From Engraulis encrasicolus (lineage: Eukaryota > Chordata > Actinopteri > Clupeiformes > Engraulidae): a stretch of 64,000 nucleotides of DNA. This document shows positions 12,256-23,500 of the stretch, piece by piece. The notes beneath the pieces are model-generated. The model had not been told where the DNA came from. It did no database searches and saw only the letters and a program-made list of their open reading frames with translations. Both the position numbers and the translations under genes were made by a program. Each line of letters starts with the position of its first letter. Position 1 is the first letter of the stretch. The DNA is taken from contig NC_085880.1 of assembly GCF_034702125.1 (NCBI RefSeq), positions 16,937,028 to 17,001,027 of the forward strand. The letters are read 5' to 3'.

Positions 12256-12357
12256 TGTATTTGCCTATTGAATGATTCGTCTAACTTATTCTTATTTTAC
12301 CCCATATTCACATGGCCTGGTGATTGACATATCGATTGGAAACCACGACAAAATGGA

Positions 12358-13250
12358 CAAGGCCTAGTGCTTGATCCAGGCAGCTAGTGGTAGCCAATGC
12401 AGCTCGATAAATAGAGGAGTGACATGGGTCCTTTTGGGTTGATTGAATACCAAACGTGTCGCTGCATTCTGGACCATCTGCAGTGATATTATTGCACAGG
12501 CAGGTAGAACTGCCAGTAGAGAGTTGCGATAATCCATGTGAGACATGATCATGTGCTGAACCAGTAGTTGCATGTTGCGCTGCATGTTGGGTTAGTCTGG
12601 TTTTCTGTATGTTGCATAAATTGGCCGGCCTGCAGCGACTGATGGTTAGAGAATGACAGCTGGTCGTCAATAAAGATGCATGCCAACGACTTTGTTTGGG
12701 GCCAAAGTGGCAGAGCTCATCTTGAGGTTGATACTGTGAAAGATTGACTCTTTAGCTGGGAGGGATCACTAGCTCTGACTTGGACAGGTTCAGTTGTAGG
12801 TGGTGTTCCTTCATCCATGTTGACAGGTCAGTGAGGAAGGCCATGCCTGCCGAAACCATGGAGTCATCTGGCTGGAACGACAGGTACGTGCATCTGGGTG
12901 TCATTAGTATAACCAGTGATAGGAGAACCCATGTGTTCGAATGACATGTCCCAGGAGGATTATGTACATTGCTTGCAAAAGGGGCCCCAGTACTGCTCCT
13001 TGGTGTACGTATGCGGTGAGGGTGTGAGTTGAAGACAGTATTCCTTGCCATGACACATTGAAGGAGCGTCCAGAGAGGTAGGAGTTGAACCAGGAGTGGA
13101 AAGCTCTAGTGATTCCCATGGATGTGAGTATCCTCAGGAGTATATTGTGATTGACTGTGTCAAAAGCTTCTGATAGGTCTAATAGGATGATGACAGAGGA
13201 TAGTCCTTCTGTTCTTGCAGTCCTCGGGGCTTTGGTTATTGACAATAAGG
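12358..13250 (-). pseudogene. degraded L2-like LINE reverse transcriptase fragment
   Basis: On the minus strand, in several frames: LLDLSEAFDTVNHNILLRIL, HQGAVLGPLL, then HLQLNLSKSELV, then SHMDYRNSLLAVLP and FIELHWLPL. The RT motifs are in order but broken by frameshifts and a lost YADD. Confidence 0.8.
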
Positions 13251-13504
13251 CGGATTCAGTTGAGTATCCACTTCTTTACCCCTTTTTTCACCCCTTTTAC
13301 CTTAATTTGTGACAGGACAGTTATGTGATTGACAGGAAGCAAATGGGGGAGAGAGAGAGAGACAGGGAAGGGTCTGCAAAGGACCTGGACCCGGTCTGCA
13401 AAGGACTCACTATACTGAAGCCGGATTGTTTTAGGTCCAGTTGTCCGTTCTGATTTAGGAAGTTGGTGACCTGCCCTTTCCAGGGTTTTGGAGAGGAAGG
13501 GAAG

Positions 13505-14338
13505 CAGTGAGGCCAGGCAATAGTTTTCAAGCTTGTTTGAAGGCAGAGGGGATGGTTCCAGAGGACTGTGAGGAGTTAGAGGCAGTGGAATGGGTTGACT
13601 CTTTTCGTTTTTTAGGCACCACCATCCATCAGTCACTGTCATGGAACCTGAACATCAGTCACATCATCTCAAAAGCCCACCAAAGATTATACTTCCTCAG
13701 ACAGCTAAGGAAATTATGGGTCAGTCAGGTAAGCATGATACATTTCTACCGAGCTACAATTGAAAGTGTCCTCACCTTCTCCATCCTGGTCTGGTATGGC
13801 AGCGCCACCAGCCAGGATAAGCAACAACTGGAGAGGGTGGTACGCAGGGCCTCTAAAATCATCAGTCACAGTCTTCCCACCTTAGCCTCACATTACAACA
13901 CCAGAATAGCCAGGAAAGCCAAGAACATCATCTCTGACCCCACACACCCAGCACACCATCTATTCACACTCCAACCATAAAAGATACCGCAGCATCACAT
14001 GCAATACCACACGCTTTAGGGACAGCACTACCCACAAGCCAACCGCCACTTGAACTTGAACATGCACTAGCACTTTACAGCCACTCCACTGCCTGGCCTT
14101 CTACCTCTTGCTTACCTTGCACTATGTACTGTATTATGTCTTATTGCACTTTTCAATGTTTATTTGTAAGCTTATGCGTAATTCCCTGCGATTTATGGCC
14201 CCTCTTGTTTTCTTTTCATGTTTTTTGTCTTAGCTATTTGTACTTGTGTTGTTAAATTTGTGAGCAAACCAAAAGACATTCCTAGAACTATATGTTATAC
14301 TGTTGATATGGCTACAATAAAACTTGAACTTGAACTAG
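13505..14338 (+). pseudogene. LINE 3' fragment (RT C-terminal part plus tail)
   Basis: Reading frame to 13980 with FRFLGTTIHQSLSWNLNISH, QRLYFLRQLRKLW, ILVWYGSATSQDKQQLERVV and KAKNIISDPTHPAHHLF, typical of fish CR1/L2-group LINEs. The 3' tail ends AATAAAACTTGAACTTGAAC, a short repeat tail. It is 5'-truncated. Confidence 0.8.
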
Positions 14339-14647
14339 ACTAGAGAGTAGGGTAAATTCACTGAGTGTTGCAGCAGAGGATGTGGTTTCTTCAGGGTGAG
14401 TTTTCAGAGGAAGAGGGAGGGTCGCAGAGTAACTGACTGATGTTTGCTATCTTATCTTTTCAGTGAAAAAGGTGGCAAAGTTGTGTGGGTTGAGGTCTGT
14501 GGCAGCAGGGGTGGGAAGAAGTGTTGAGCAATGGAATGGATACATGTGAAGGTTTCACCTTTTACACGAGATACTGTACAATGCAGCCGTCTTGCTTCCA
14601 TCTGAATGAATTAGCCATGCTTTTATTTATAGGCACATGTCCTAAAG

Positions 14648-14930
14648 CAGTGGTTTTCAAAATGGGGTCCGGGGACCTCTGGGGGGCTGCGAAGGGGGCC
14701 AGAGGAAATTGGATGAAAAAGCAAAACAACATAAATAACTGATTAATTGTACACCAAAATAAATAAAAAATAAGCTCAACAATGTTCCCATTAGTTAAGA
14801 ACGTCATTACTGTATTTTAATCTATTGCATCTCTGAATAATACTATTATTATCATCGTTATTTTATAAACACAGACATAGACTGGTTATGAAAGGGCTTG
14901 CACAGAAAAAAAATAGTGTGGTACGACCCA
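14648..14930. mobile_element. hAT-like element fragment (CAGTGGTTTTCAAAATGGGG end)
   Basis: The left end has the hAT/Charlie-type terminus CAGTGGTTTTCAAAATGGGG; the matching right TIR is not found. Confidence 0.45.
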
Positions 14931-15537
14931 TGTAGGCTATAGGGGTGCCTTGGCTTAGCCAGATTCCGTCCTACTGGTGACGCAACACCTTCGGCTCAGC
15001 TACACACAGTAGGGCCAGGAGCTTGCTCAATCCCGCTACAGCGGGATCTCCACCCACTTTGTCTGGAACCAATCAACTGAGCATTTCCAACCATCCTGGG
15101 TAGAGGCGTGTTCAAGGCAGTGACGTGGTTTAAGCAGAGACATTCTATTGGGCTAAGAAATGTTTGGTTTAAACTTCGGCACAGCCCTCAACCAGTAGCA
15201 AGCCGAGGGAGGCGGGTTAACCAGGCCATGGAAACAAAGTTCTTCCTGTATGGAAACGCTAATCGTTATAGTCCTGGTCAGACCAGAATCGCGGTACGTG
15301 ATCTGATGTCTATGAAAATCAGGAAAGCCTTGGCTGGAATTCACCGGTAAATGGGGGGTCTTGTCATGGTAAAGTTAGGGAGGTCCTGTCCTAAAGGCAC
15401 AAGGTAGGCCAAGGACTTCAAGAGCAAACCAAGGAAATACAGACACATTGAAGGGACGGGAAAGATAGAGATTCCCAGAGCACACAACACACAGTACAGT
15501 GTCAGAGAAAGAATAGTAAATTCTTGAGTATGTTGTG

Positions 15538-15650
<113 letters not shown>

Positions 15651-15678
15651 TGTCAATGTCTTAATTAAATGTTTGTGT

Positions 15679-15770
15679 GCAGTGTTCAATTGTGTGCTGT
15701 GGAGTGCTGTGTCACGATGACAATGGGAGTTGGAGTTTCCCAATGGGCTTTCACTTTCACTGCATTTTCA
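15679..15770 (+). repeat. SINE 3' fragment
   Basis: Matches the 3' body of the 8565-8872 SINE (TGGGAGTTGGAGTTTCCCAA). Confidence 0.6.
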
Positions 15771-16020
15771 AAAGAAAAGAGCTCCAGGCCGTAAAGGCAG
15801 CACAGATCATCGTTAACTGCCCTCCTCCCACTCTGGAACACCTTTATAACATCCACTGCCTAGAAAAGTTCAATTTCATTCTGAGAGTGAGAGACATATC
15901 ACTCTCAGGCCATAACCTGTTAAACTGCTACCATCCGGCAGATAGTTAGTCCATGAAAAGCAGGACAAACAGAGTGGGGGAAAAAAGCTTTTACCCAGCA
16001 GTTATTAGCCTTCTGCACTA
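15771..16020 (+). pseudogene. LINE 3' end fragment
   Basis: Frames read ELQAVKAAQIIVNCPPPTLE, HLYNIHCLEK and, after a shift, remnants of a TNRVGxSFYPxxI ending, the usual C-terminus of fish non-LTR reverse transcriptases. Confidence 0.6.
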
Positions 16021-16049
16021 AATTATGATACGAAATCTACAGCATGAAT

Positions 16050-16063
16050 GTGTGCGTGCGTGC

Positions 16064-16096
<33 letters not shown>

Positions 16097-16098
16097 TT
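16050..16098. repeat. (GT)n microsatellite
   Basis: GTGCGTGC then about 12 GT units then GAGAGAG. Confidence 0.9.
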
Positions 16099-16499
16099 TT
16101 CAGAGTAGTGTGTAACATCTTTTATCTTTTTAGCCTATGCCTACTTATTGCTTCACTGACTGCTCAGTATTGTGTTACACTGACAAAAAATAGGCCTATA
16201 TATCTATTCTATTCTATTCTATTCGGACAACTTAGTCAGGGATATCACCAGAACAATAGGCCTAATAATCATCCTCATCATCATCTTCATCCTCATCACC
16301 ATCATCATACCCAGAGGAAGAAGAATGTGTTAACTGAGTGTTGCCATTAGCAATGAATGTAACCCCTTACTTGATAACTTGCAATCCTTGTAATGTGGAT
16401 TTCCCTCTCTTTACTTCCTTCTTTTTACTTTTTCAGGCCCGACAGAACAAGTAGCCAACGTCCATTACAATGTAACTGCTTTGTAACACCATAACACGG

Positions 16500-16692
16500 T
16501 TTGCAAGCTATCTAGCAACACCACTGTAAACACGCACCACGTGATACAGTGCGCTTGAGTAGTGTGGGGATTTTGCAGAAGGCATTAATGGCGGCGTAGC
16601 TAGGGAAGCACCGGTAGCTTTAACTAGCTTGCAAGATCCACTGCGACATTAAACTGGAAGTTATGAACAACTTTGTAGTGAAGAGTCGCAAG
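16500..16692 (+). promoter_or_regulatory. phf3: probable phf3 promoter / 5' UTR exon 1 with upstream ATGs
   Basis: A mildly CpG-containing stretch with a CACGTG E-box (about 16540) and an ATGGCGGC YY1-like motif (about 16588) runs into a clean donor AAG|GTGAGC at 16692/16693. An ATG at 16663 opens 10 codons before the donor. Spliced to exon 2 at 18648, this frame is not the phf3 frame; it reads about 40 codons to TAG at 18738-18740, just before the conserved Met at 18749. It is therefore better seen as a uORF. A second upstream ATG (about 16588) stops after three codons. The transcription start cannot be fixed from sequence alone. Confidence 0.5.
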
Positions 16693-18647
16693 GTGAGCCC
16701 AATTACCATCTCTCTATGTTTAAAAGTGGTGTTTAGAGTGTTTCTGCTAAGATGTAGCTGCTATAAGGGGGCGTGAACATATGTAGCTAGTATGTGCCGT
16801 GTCTGATGGCCTAGCGAGCGAGCTAGCTAACAGATGTTTTGGTCCTTGGTCAAAATAACGAGTATTCATCAACATGCCCCTTCGAGACTGCAGTGCAAGT
16901 TAATTCTAGTATTTGTTTGTCTTGGTTGTTTTTCTACTTTTCTGTAATTTGTCCCCTTTGTGCATGATGCACCAAACATTGTAGTACACGTTTAGCTACG
17001 TATGCAGGCTATCATCAATATCGCTAATAAGATGTTTGGGAACTAGACTAAAACACATTTATAATAATACGGACTGCTAATATTTATCATGCATTACACC
17101 ATCGTAATAGTCAATAATTTATATCGTCAGTTTAGGCAATGCGTCAGATCGAACTTTGCCCCGAGAATGAATAGAGGCTGCACGCTAATGTTAGCTGGGC
17201 ACTTTAGCCCTCAGTCCTCTTGGACTGGCATGGATTGTCAACCGAGATTACACCCTCACGCGACAACAGTTGGTCAGCAAGTCTGGTTGCACTCCTGCAA
17301 CTGCAACATTCAATCCTTGATGTAGTATTACGTGCACTATTCGTATGGGCTTTATAGCTAAGTACTTTTCAGGACAACGTACTTCTCCAGTACTTGACAC
17401 TGAAGTTTGGCCTCTCAGGATAGCTAGCTAGCAGCCCAGTCTGACTAGCTCTAGCCACCGACACGGCGGTGACCCTCAAGCCGAGCGTAGTTTTAGTGTG
17501 ATGGCAACATCAGTGAGGTGGCCATCACCGCCATGCACGCGCTAACACTACTTCTACAGAACCCCCAATGTGTACATACTTTCTGCACGTGAGCTGTGGG
17601 TTGTTTATAAACCACGAGTGCGTTGTGTTTACATGTGTTAACAGGAAACGCAAGCTTGTCACTACGCTTCATTTTAACGCGGGACATGCTAACTTTTAAG
17701 CATAACCAAATCAGTTGGCTACACCATTAAAGTTAGCTAGTCACTTGCCGAGCATGAATTGCTAACACAACAATGTTCTCTTCTAGCCATGTTTATCAAG
17801 GCTTTCTCTTGTGAGGATTGACTGCACAGTTTAGATTAGTGTTGTGCAGTTTGCTCAACTGCTTGATCTTTCTATGAAATGTGTTTGTCTAATTTGCTTA
17901 TATTTTCCTAATGGGGCATTAGATCATTTTACCGCAACAGGTGTGATGCTGTCATTCAAATTTGGCTAAGCAGTTGCTTCCTGTGGTTCATATTCTAGCT
18001 AGTGTGATCGATGTGTCACTTTGTTGAATTAGTTGTTTCATGACGCATATTTGTTTTGTCTCTACTTTATTAACTTCTCTCACAATTTAAAGACTAGTAG
18101 CATTAGATTACAGGTGTGACCCTAAGATAGTGGCCTCTGGCAATTGCTTATTAGGCGACAGATAAGAGTTGGCGGTTGTCAAGTTGACTTGCGTTGAAAA
18201 GTTGCCCAGTCCCACACTTACTATGGATTCTACATTGACATAATATGTTTCTTGCCCTGACAGAGTTGTCTCACTATTTGTAACAACCTTTTGTAATGGC
18301 TGTGGGCCTACAAGACTGTATTATTAACGTTTTTTCTTACTCAGGCAAATGACATCAGACGGACAATAATGACGTCCAGCCCGGCATCGACATGGCATTA
18401 ATGTGGCCATCCACATTAATAACATTAATTAATAACATTTTCATCTTGTGGTACAGTAGCAGGGTCTGGCAGCACAGTGTTATTGAATGTTTTTAACTTT
18501 TAAGAGCAAAATTCAGTTCATTCGGTCACACTTTCAAAGCATATCCAACATATCCGCCCATGCGCCAACTTGCTAACTTAGAAGGAATAAGCTTAATGTT
18601 CTCCTCATCCTCCAGTGATATTAATGACTATTTTCTTATTCCTGCAG
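16693..18647 (+). other. phf3 intron 1
   Basis: About 1.95 kb between GTGAGC and CCTGCAG. Apart from scattered GCTAGCTAGC-type short palindromes (about 17430), no bounded repeat or gene is seen. Confidence 0.55.
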
Positions 18648-18662
18648 AACTCACAGACAGGG

Positions 18663-18706
<44 letters not shown>

Positions 18707-18974
18707 TCAGAGAGAGAGGCGTTCGTGGACAGGCAGATAGAGGCGTTCATGGATGTAGTTGACCCCTTTACCCATTTAATCCCCAGTGAACAGTTGGATG
18801 ACTCCTTGTTGCTCGGCCAGAGGTTGGAATATGAAGTGAGCGATGAGTTTGCACCAGGTCGCAACGGGCCAGACGACTCTCTAAAGAACATGCTCAGTGA
18901 CAAGGACCCCATGCTCGGCTCTGCCAGCTCGCAGTTCCATCTGGAGGACAGCGATGACTTTGGCATCCTAACAG
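18648..18974 (+). CDS. phf3: phf3 exon 2 (end of 5' UTR and first coding exon)
   Basis: Acceptor CCTGCAG|AAC at 18647/18648; donor ACAG|GTGTGT at 18974/18975, leaving phase 1. It encodes the conserved PHF3 N-terminus ending in the SLKNMLSDKDPMLGSASSQF block shared with human PHF3. Candidate starts are ATG 18701 (G at -3 and +4) and ATG 18749 (aligns with the human start). The 5' part is a (GA)n run at 18667-18700 inside the exon. Confidence 0.9.
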
Positions 18975-19118
18975 GTGTGTTGGTGACATGAATGAATGAA
19001 TGAATGAATGCTTGAAATACAATACAGGGCCGCTTTGCTAGTAGTCCTCTCGGTCCATGATGCACACACAAGGGGTGCTGTGAACGTATGTTTGTCTTGC
19101 CAACAAATGATGCAAATG

Positions 19119-19190
<72 letters not shown>

Positions 19191-20501
19191 ACGTGTGTGT
19201 AAGTGACACGTGTGTCTGTGTGTGCGTCACTTGGCGTTTCCAGCCTGTGACCATGTACCAATGTTGTTGCTGTGCTTGGCAGGTGACGGCATAAGTGTGG
19301 TGAAGCGGGGCCGGGGCCAGTCGACTGGGGCCCGGCTCCAACGGGGGGGCAGGAGGGGCTCCAGAGGAGGACGTGGGGCCAGCAGTGCATCCATGAACAC
19401 CCCCAGCCCAGACGCACAAGGTAACATCAGAAACAAAATAATGTTTTTTTTGTAAAGATTTTTTTAGGACTTTTTATGCCTTTATTTGTGATAGTGAGAG
19501 AGGGACAGGAAAGGAGCGGGGAGAGAGAGAGACGGGGAGGGACTGGCAAATGACCTTGGCCGGAATCGAACCCGGGTCGCCGGTGTACTAAAGTTAGGCC
19601 ACGGTAGGGCACAAAATCTTAATAAGAGTAAGTGGATACACATCCCAGCTCGCTGATGCCAGGTGCAGGACAAAGGTGTATGATGGTAGAAAAAGAAGTT
19701 GTCCGCATACTTTTCCGCTTTGAAGGTTTATTCAAGTCATACAACGTTTCGACCCAACAGGGTCTTCATCAGGCTTTTAAACCTTCAAAGCGGAGCTACA
19801 GTGTGTGTGGACTTCTACTTTTTCTACAACATCACCATCAATACTGTGATGTGATGTACAAAGTCTCCCAAAAGCGGTTCCCAACTGACGGATGGACGGA
19901 CCATGGCGTGTAGTCCATGAAGCCCATTAATAACACATCTTCTTGTTAACATTTGTGCATGTGTAACAACATCAACACACTGGCTACGACGTGTACAAAG
20001 TCTCCCAAAAATGTTTTCTGACTGACCGATATAGTGGGACAAAATCAATGAATGCGATTAGAAATGGAATAATCTATGTGCATATACTGTATGCTATGAA
20101 ATATTAATGTAAAAATACCTATCGTAAATGCAACACAAACTTTGCTATTTGAAATATGGACGTAAAGGCAAAATTATCTACTGCATCAGTTTTGATAATA
20201 TCTGTGTGTGCTGCAAGATTGTGAATGCTCTGCATTGCATCACTTGTCAAGCAGGGCTGCCCAGTGCCCTTTGGCTATTTCCAATATAATTGTTTCTGAA
20301 TACATCAGCTAGTAATGGGCAAAAATACACTGCAGAGAGTCAGGCATCCTGATGGGTAAGAGCGTGAACTTTGGCTTCAGTAAATGAATGCGTAGTCTGC
20401 ACTTTCCCGTGTCTGGTGTAGCAGTTTCTACTGGTTACCTGATGTCACACACTACATTAACCTTTAGGTAACCTTTGACCTCTTGACTTTGTTTACACTG
20501 G

Positions 20502-20567
<66 letters not shown>

Positions 20568-23500
20568 CTTTCTTGTCACGATTTGTTGACATTTTGTGTG
20601 GCTTTTTGGAAAATGTTATCAACAGAATACTACATCAGAGGACCGTTTGAAGTTTGGCCATGGGAAATACAACATGTGGTTCAGCTTGTTGTTTTGTGCC
20701 TTACCTTTTTCCTCCACTAGGTAGCGTCAGAGGCAGGGGCTCTCGAGGAGGCCGGAGGGGTGTGAGCGGCCGGGGGCCGAGAGTCCGTGGCGGCAGCCTG
20801 TCCAGATCCAGCCTGTCCCGCTCGGACAGCGAGGCGTCAGCCGGGAGGGGGCGATCGCGAGAGCTGCTGCTCAGCAGGAAGTTCACGAGGTACAACGTCC
20901 ACGAGGCGCTGCCTGCCTACATGAGCCCTGTGGTGTTGCTGCGGCGCCTCTCTGTGGTGATCGGGGGCGTGCGCATCGAGCTGATCCCCGGGCCCTCGCT
21001 GGGCGGCTGGTCCCTGGACCAGGGGGGCTCACAGGAGGACGGGCTGCTGTGCATGGACGGCATGGGGCTGAGCGTGGAGGACGGCGTGAGCATGGGCATG
21101 GGCATCACCATGAACGCGGAGGAGATGGTGAGCGCGGAGTTGCCCGCGGTTGTGGAGGAGGCCGTTCCGGATGCCCCTGTGGCGAAGGCAGCGGCGGTAG
21201 CACCGGCTCCACGACAGAGGAAGGTGACCAGCGACGTGCCGCTTGGCCCGTACGTCAACCCCAACGACGTCCAGAACACCAACGGCTCGCTCCTGTTTCA
21301 CAAGCCTGCACGGGACGTGCCTGTTAAACTGGACCTTAAAGCTGGCGGTGACCAAAACCTTAAATCCAAGCTGAAATCCAGCAAAGTCCAGGAGAAGAAC
21401 AACGTGGTACAGCAACAACCGGAGTCCCCCACGAAGCACGTCAAATCGAAAGAGGTGCTGCCCTCGTCTCCTGACAAAGCCAAGCCGACGTCACCGCCAG
21501 CAAAACTCGGTACGGCCAGGAAGAGCCTGAGCCTCCCCTCGCTGAAGAAAGTGTTTAAAGCCGTGCCCAAGAGTCCCGCCGGGGACGCAAAGGAAAAAAC
21601 GGCGGCGCTAAACAACACCGTGACGCTCAAGCGGCCCGCGGAGCTCATTAAGCTGGGCCCCTCGCCCAAAATGCAGAAGGTGGGTGAGCGGTCTGTCTCT
21701 CTTTTCTGTCTCAATTTTTTTTTTTTATGTGTTTTTTAGGGGCTTTTATGCCTTTATTTGATAGCACAGTCTGAGATGGTGACAGGAAGTGAGTGGGACG
21801 GAGAGACGGGGTGGGATCGGGAAATGACCCCGGCCGGACTCGAACCGTGGTCCCCGTGTCGGGCATGCAAGCCCAAATGTGGGGGGCTTAGCGCTAGGGT
21901 TGTCCCGATCAGCATTTTTTGCCCTCGAGTCCGAGTCCGAGTCATTGATTTTGTGAATCTGCCGATACCGAGTCCCGATCCGATACTTTTATAGCCTAAT
22001 ACTTAATTTTTTTTTTTGTTTAAAATACAAATTAAAATACAAAAGGACTACCTTTTTAAGCAGACAAAATAACACATTTGCAGTGTCAAAACAAAACGGT
22101 TACACTTCTGTAGGCAGTGGGACTATTGGGTCAGTGCAGAATGACCATTAGATAATGACACACTTAGAACGAATTGAGCTTTTATTTTGATACGCTTCCT
22201 GCAACCTGTGTTTAGAAACCGTTGCTACGACGGCTCCCTTCTTGTTCCTATCCTGAAGCTGTCCGTAATTATTTGTAAAAAACAAGCACAAGAAGGAAAG
22301 TCAGAAGCAACATTGATTCTTATGTTAACAAGTGATAGGGTCAAGTTATGTTAGAAGTTGAAAGTTAAGTTAACAAATAGCTTAAAAAGATCGTTTTTTT
22401 TAAGATGCATGCACTAGATCAGGGGTGCTCAACTAGAAACTGAAAAGGTCCACTCGCCAAATTTCGTATATTTCCAGGGTCCAAAAAAGTCGCTACGGAC
22501 CGATGCAGAAAATAGCCTCGCTTGCCGCACTGGCCTCTTGCTCACTCACTGAGTTGTCATAGTGATGATACTTTTATTTGTCTTAAGACTGGCTTCGCAG
22601 AAATACACCTATAGATCGCATGGCAGCGAAATCTCATGTATAATTTATACATATTAAATACAGATGGATTTTGTCTTGGTCCGGATGACATTGCGTTTGG
22701 GTCCGCATCCGGACCTGGGTCCGCCAGTTGAGCACCCCTGCACTAGATTGTTGAGTCTGTTAAAACACTACAGTCAGTCTATTTTTTGCTGTTTTCACCT
22801 GCATATTGTCGAAAGGTTCCATAAACATCAATGTTAACTTCCATCAGAGTCCTCATCATTGCATCAGGTTCAACTGATTGCAAATTAATTAGAACTAGGC
22901 TACAGTTGACTGCAGGCGCAGTGATTATAATAAATCTGTTGGATAGTCAATGTCGCATTTTGCCGTCCGGAATCCTCACGTGGATATACTCAGTAGCCCA
23001 ACGTGTAAGTCAATTTGGCTATAGCCTACTTTTTTCTCTGTCATATTTGCTTAAGTCGTGTTCATTTCATTTAAATTGGTCAGAGTAAAGACCGAGGTCA
23101 GTTGCTTGCGTTAACGTGAAGAGGGAGGAGAGAGAGAGGGAGAGAAGTGCAGCTGGCGGACCTGAAGTGTCATCAGCTGATGTGCGTTATAGTGTTTCCA
23201 ATGCCTTTCAGTTGGCTATGTAATGTTGTTCCTGTGGCTGTCTATGTGAAGCCAAGAGGGTTTCCACTCTGTGCCACTGCATTGCGATAGATATAACATG
23301 TTAATTTTAAAAATCATGAGAATGTATTTATCCGAGTCCTGATCGGGGAGGTACACCCGATTCCGATCGAGTCGCATACCTCCGATCGAGTCGCATACCA
23401 CGTGATCGGGGCCGATTTTCGATCACGTGATCGGATCGGGACGTCCCTACTTAGCGCGCTGAGCCACTGCACCCCCCTGTCTCTATTTTTAACTCCATCT

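Larger units (their letters stand above)
21716..23482 (-). repeat. SINE interrupted by a hAT element (phf3 intron 4)
   Basis: The SINE reads from the T-rich end at 21716 to 21894, is split by the hAT insertion, and resumes at 23458 (GCTGAGCCACTGCACCC). Same family as 19441 and 47091. Confidence 0.75.

Noticed and set aside
16663..16692. ATG in exon 1 as the phf3 start
   Set aside because: Spliced reading is out of frame with phf3 and ends at 18740.
18628..19419. 263-codon minus-strand frame opposite phf3 exons 2-3
   Set aside because: Antisense shadow held open by (GT)n and (GA)n runs.
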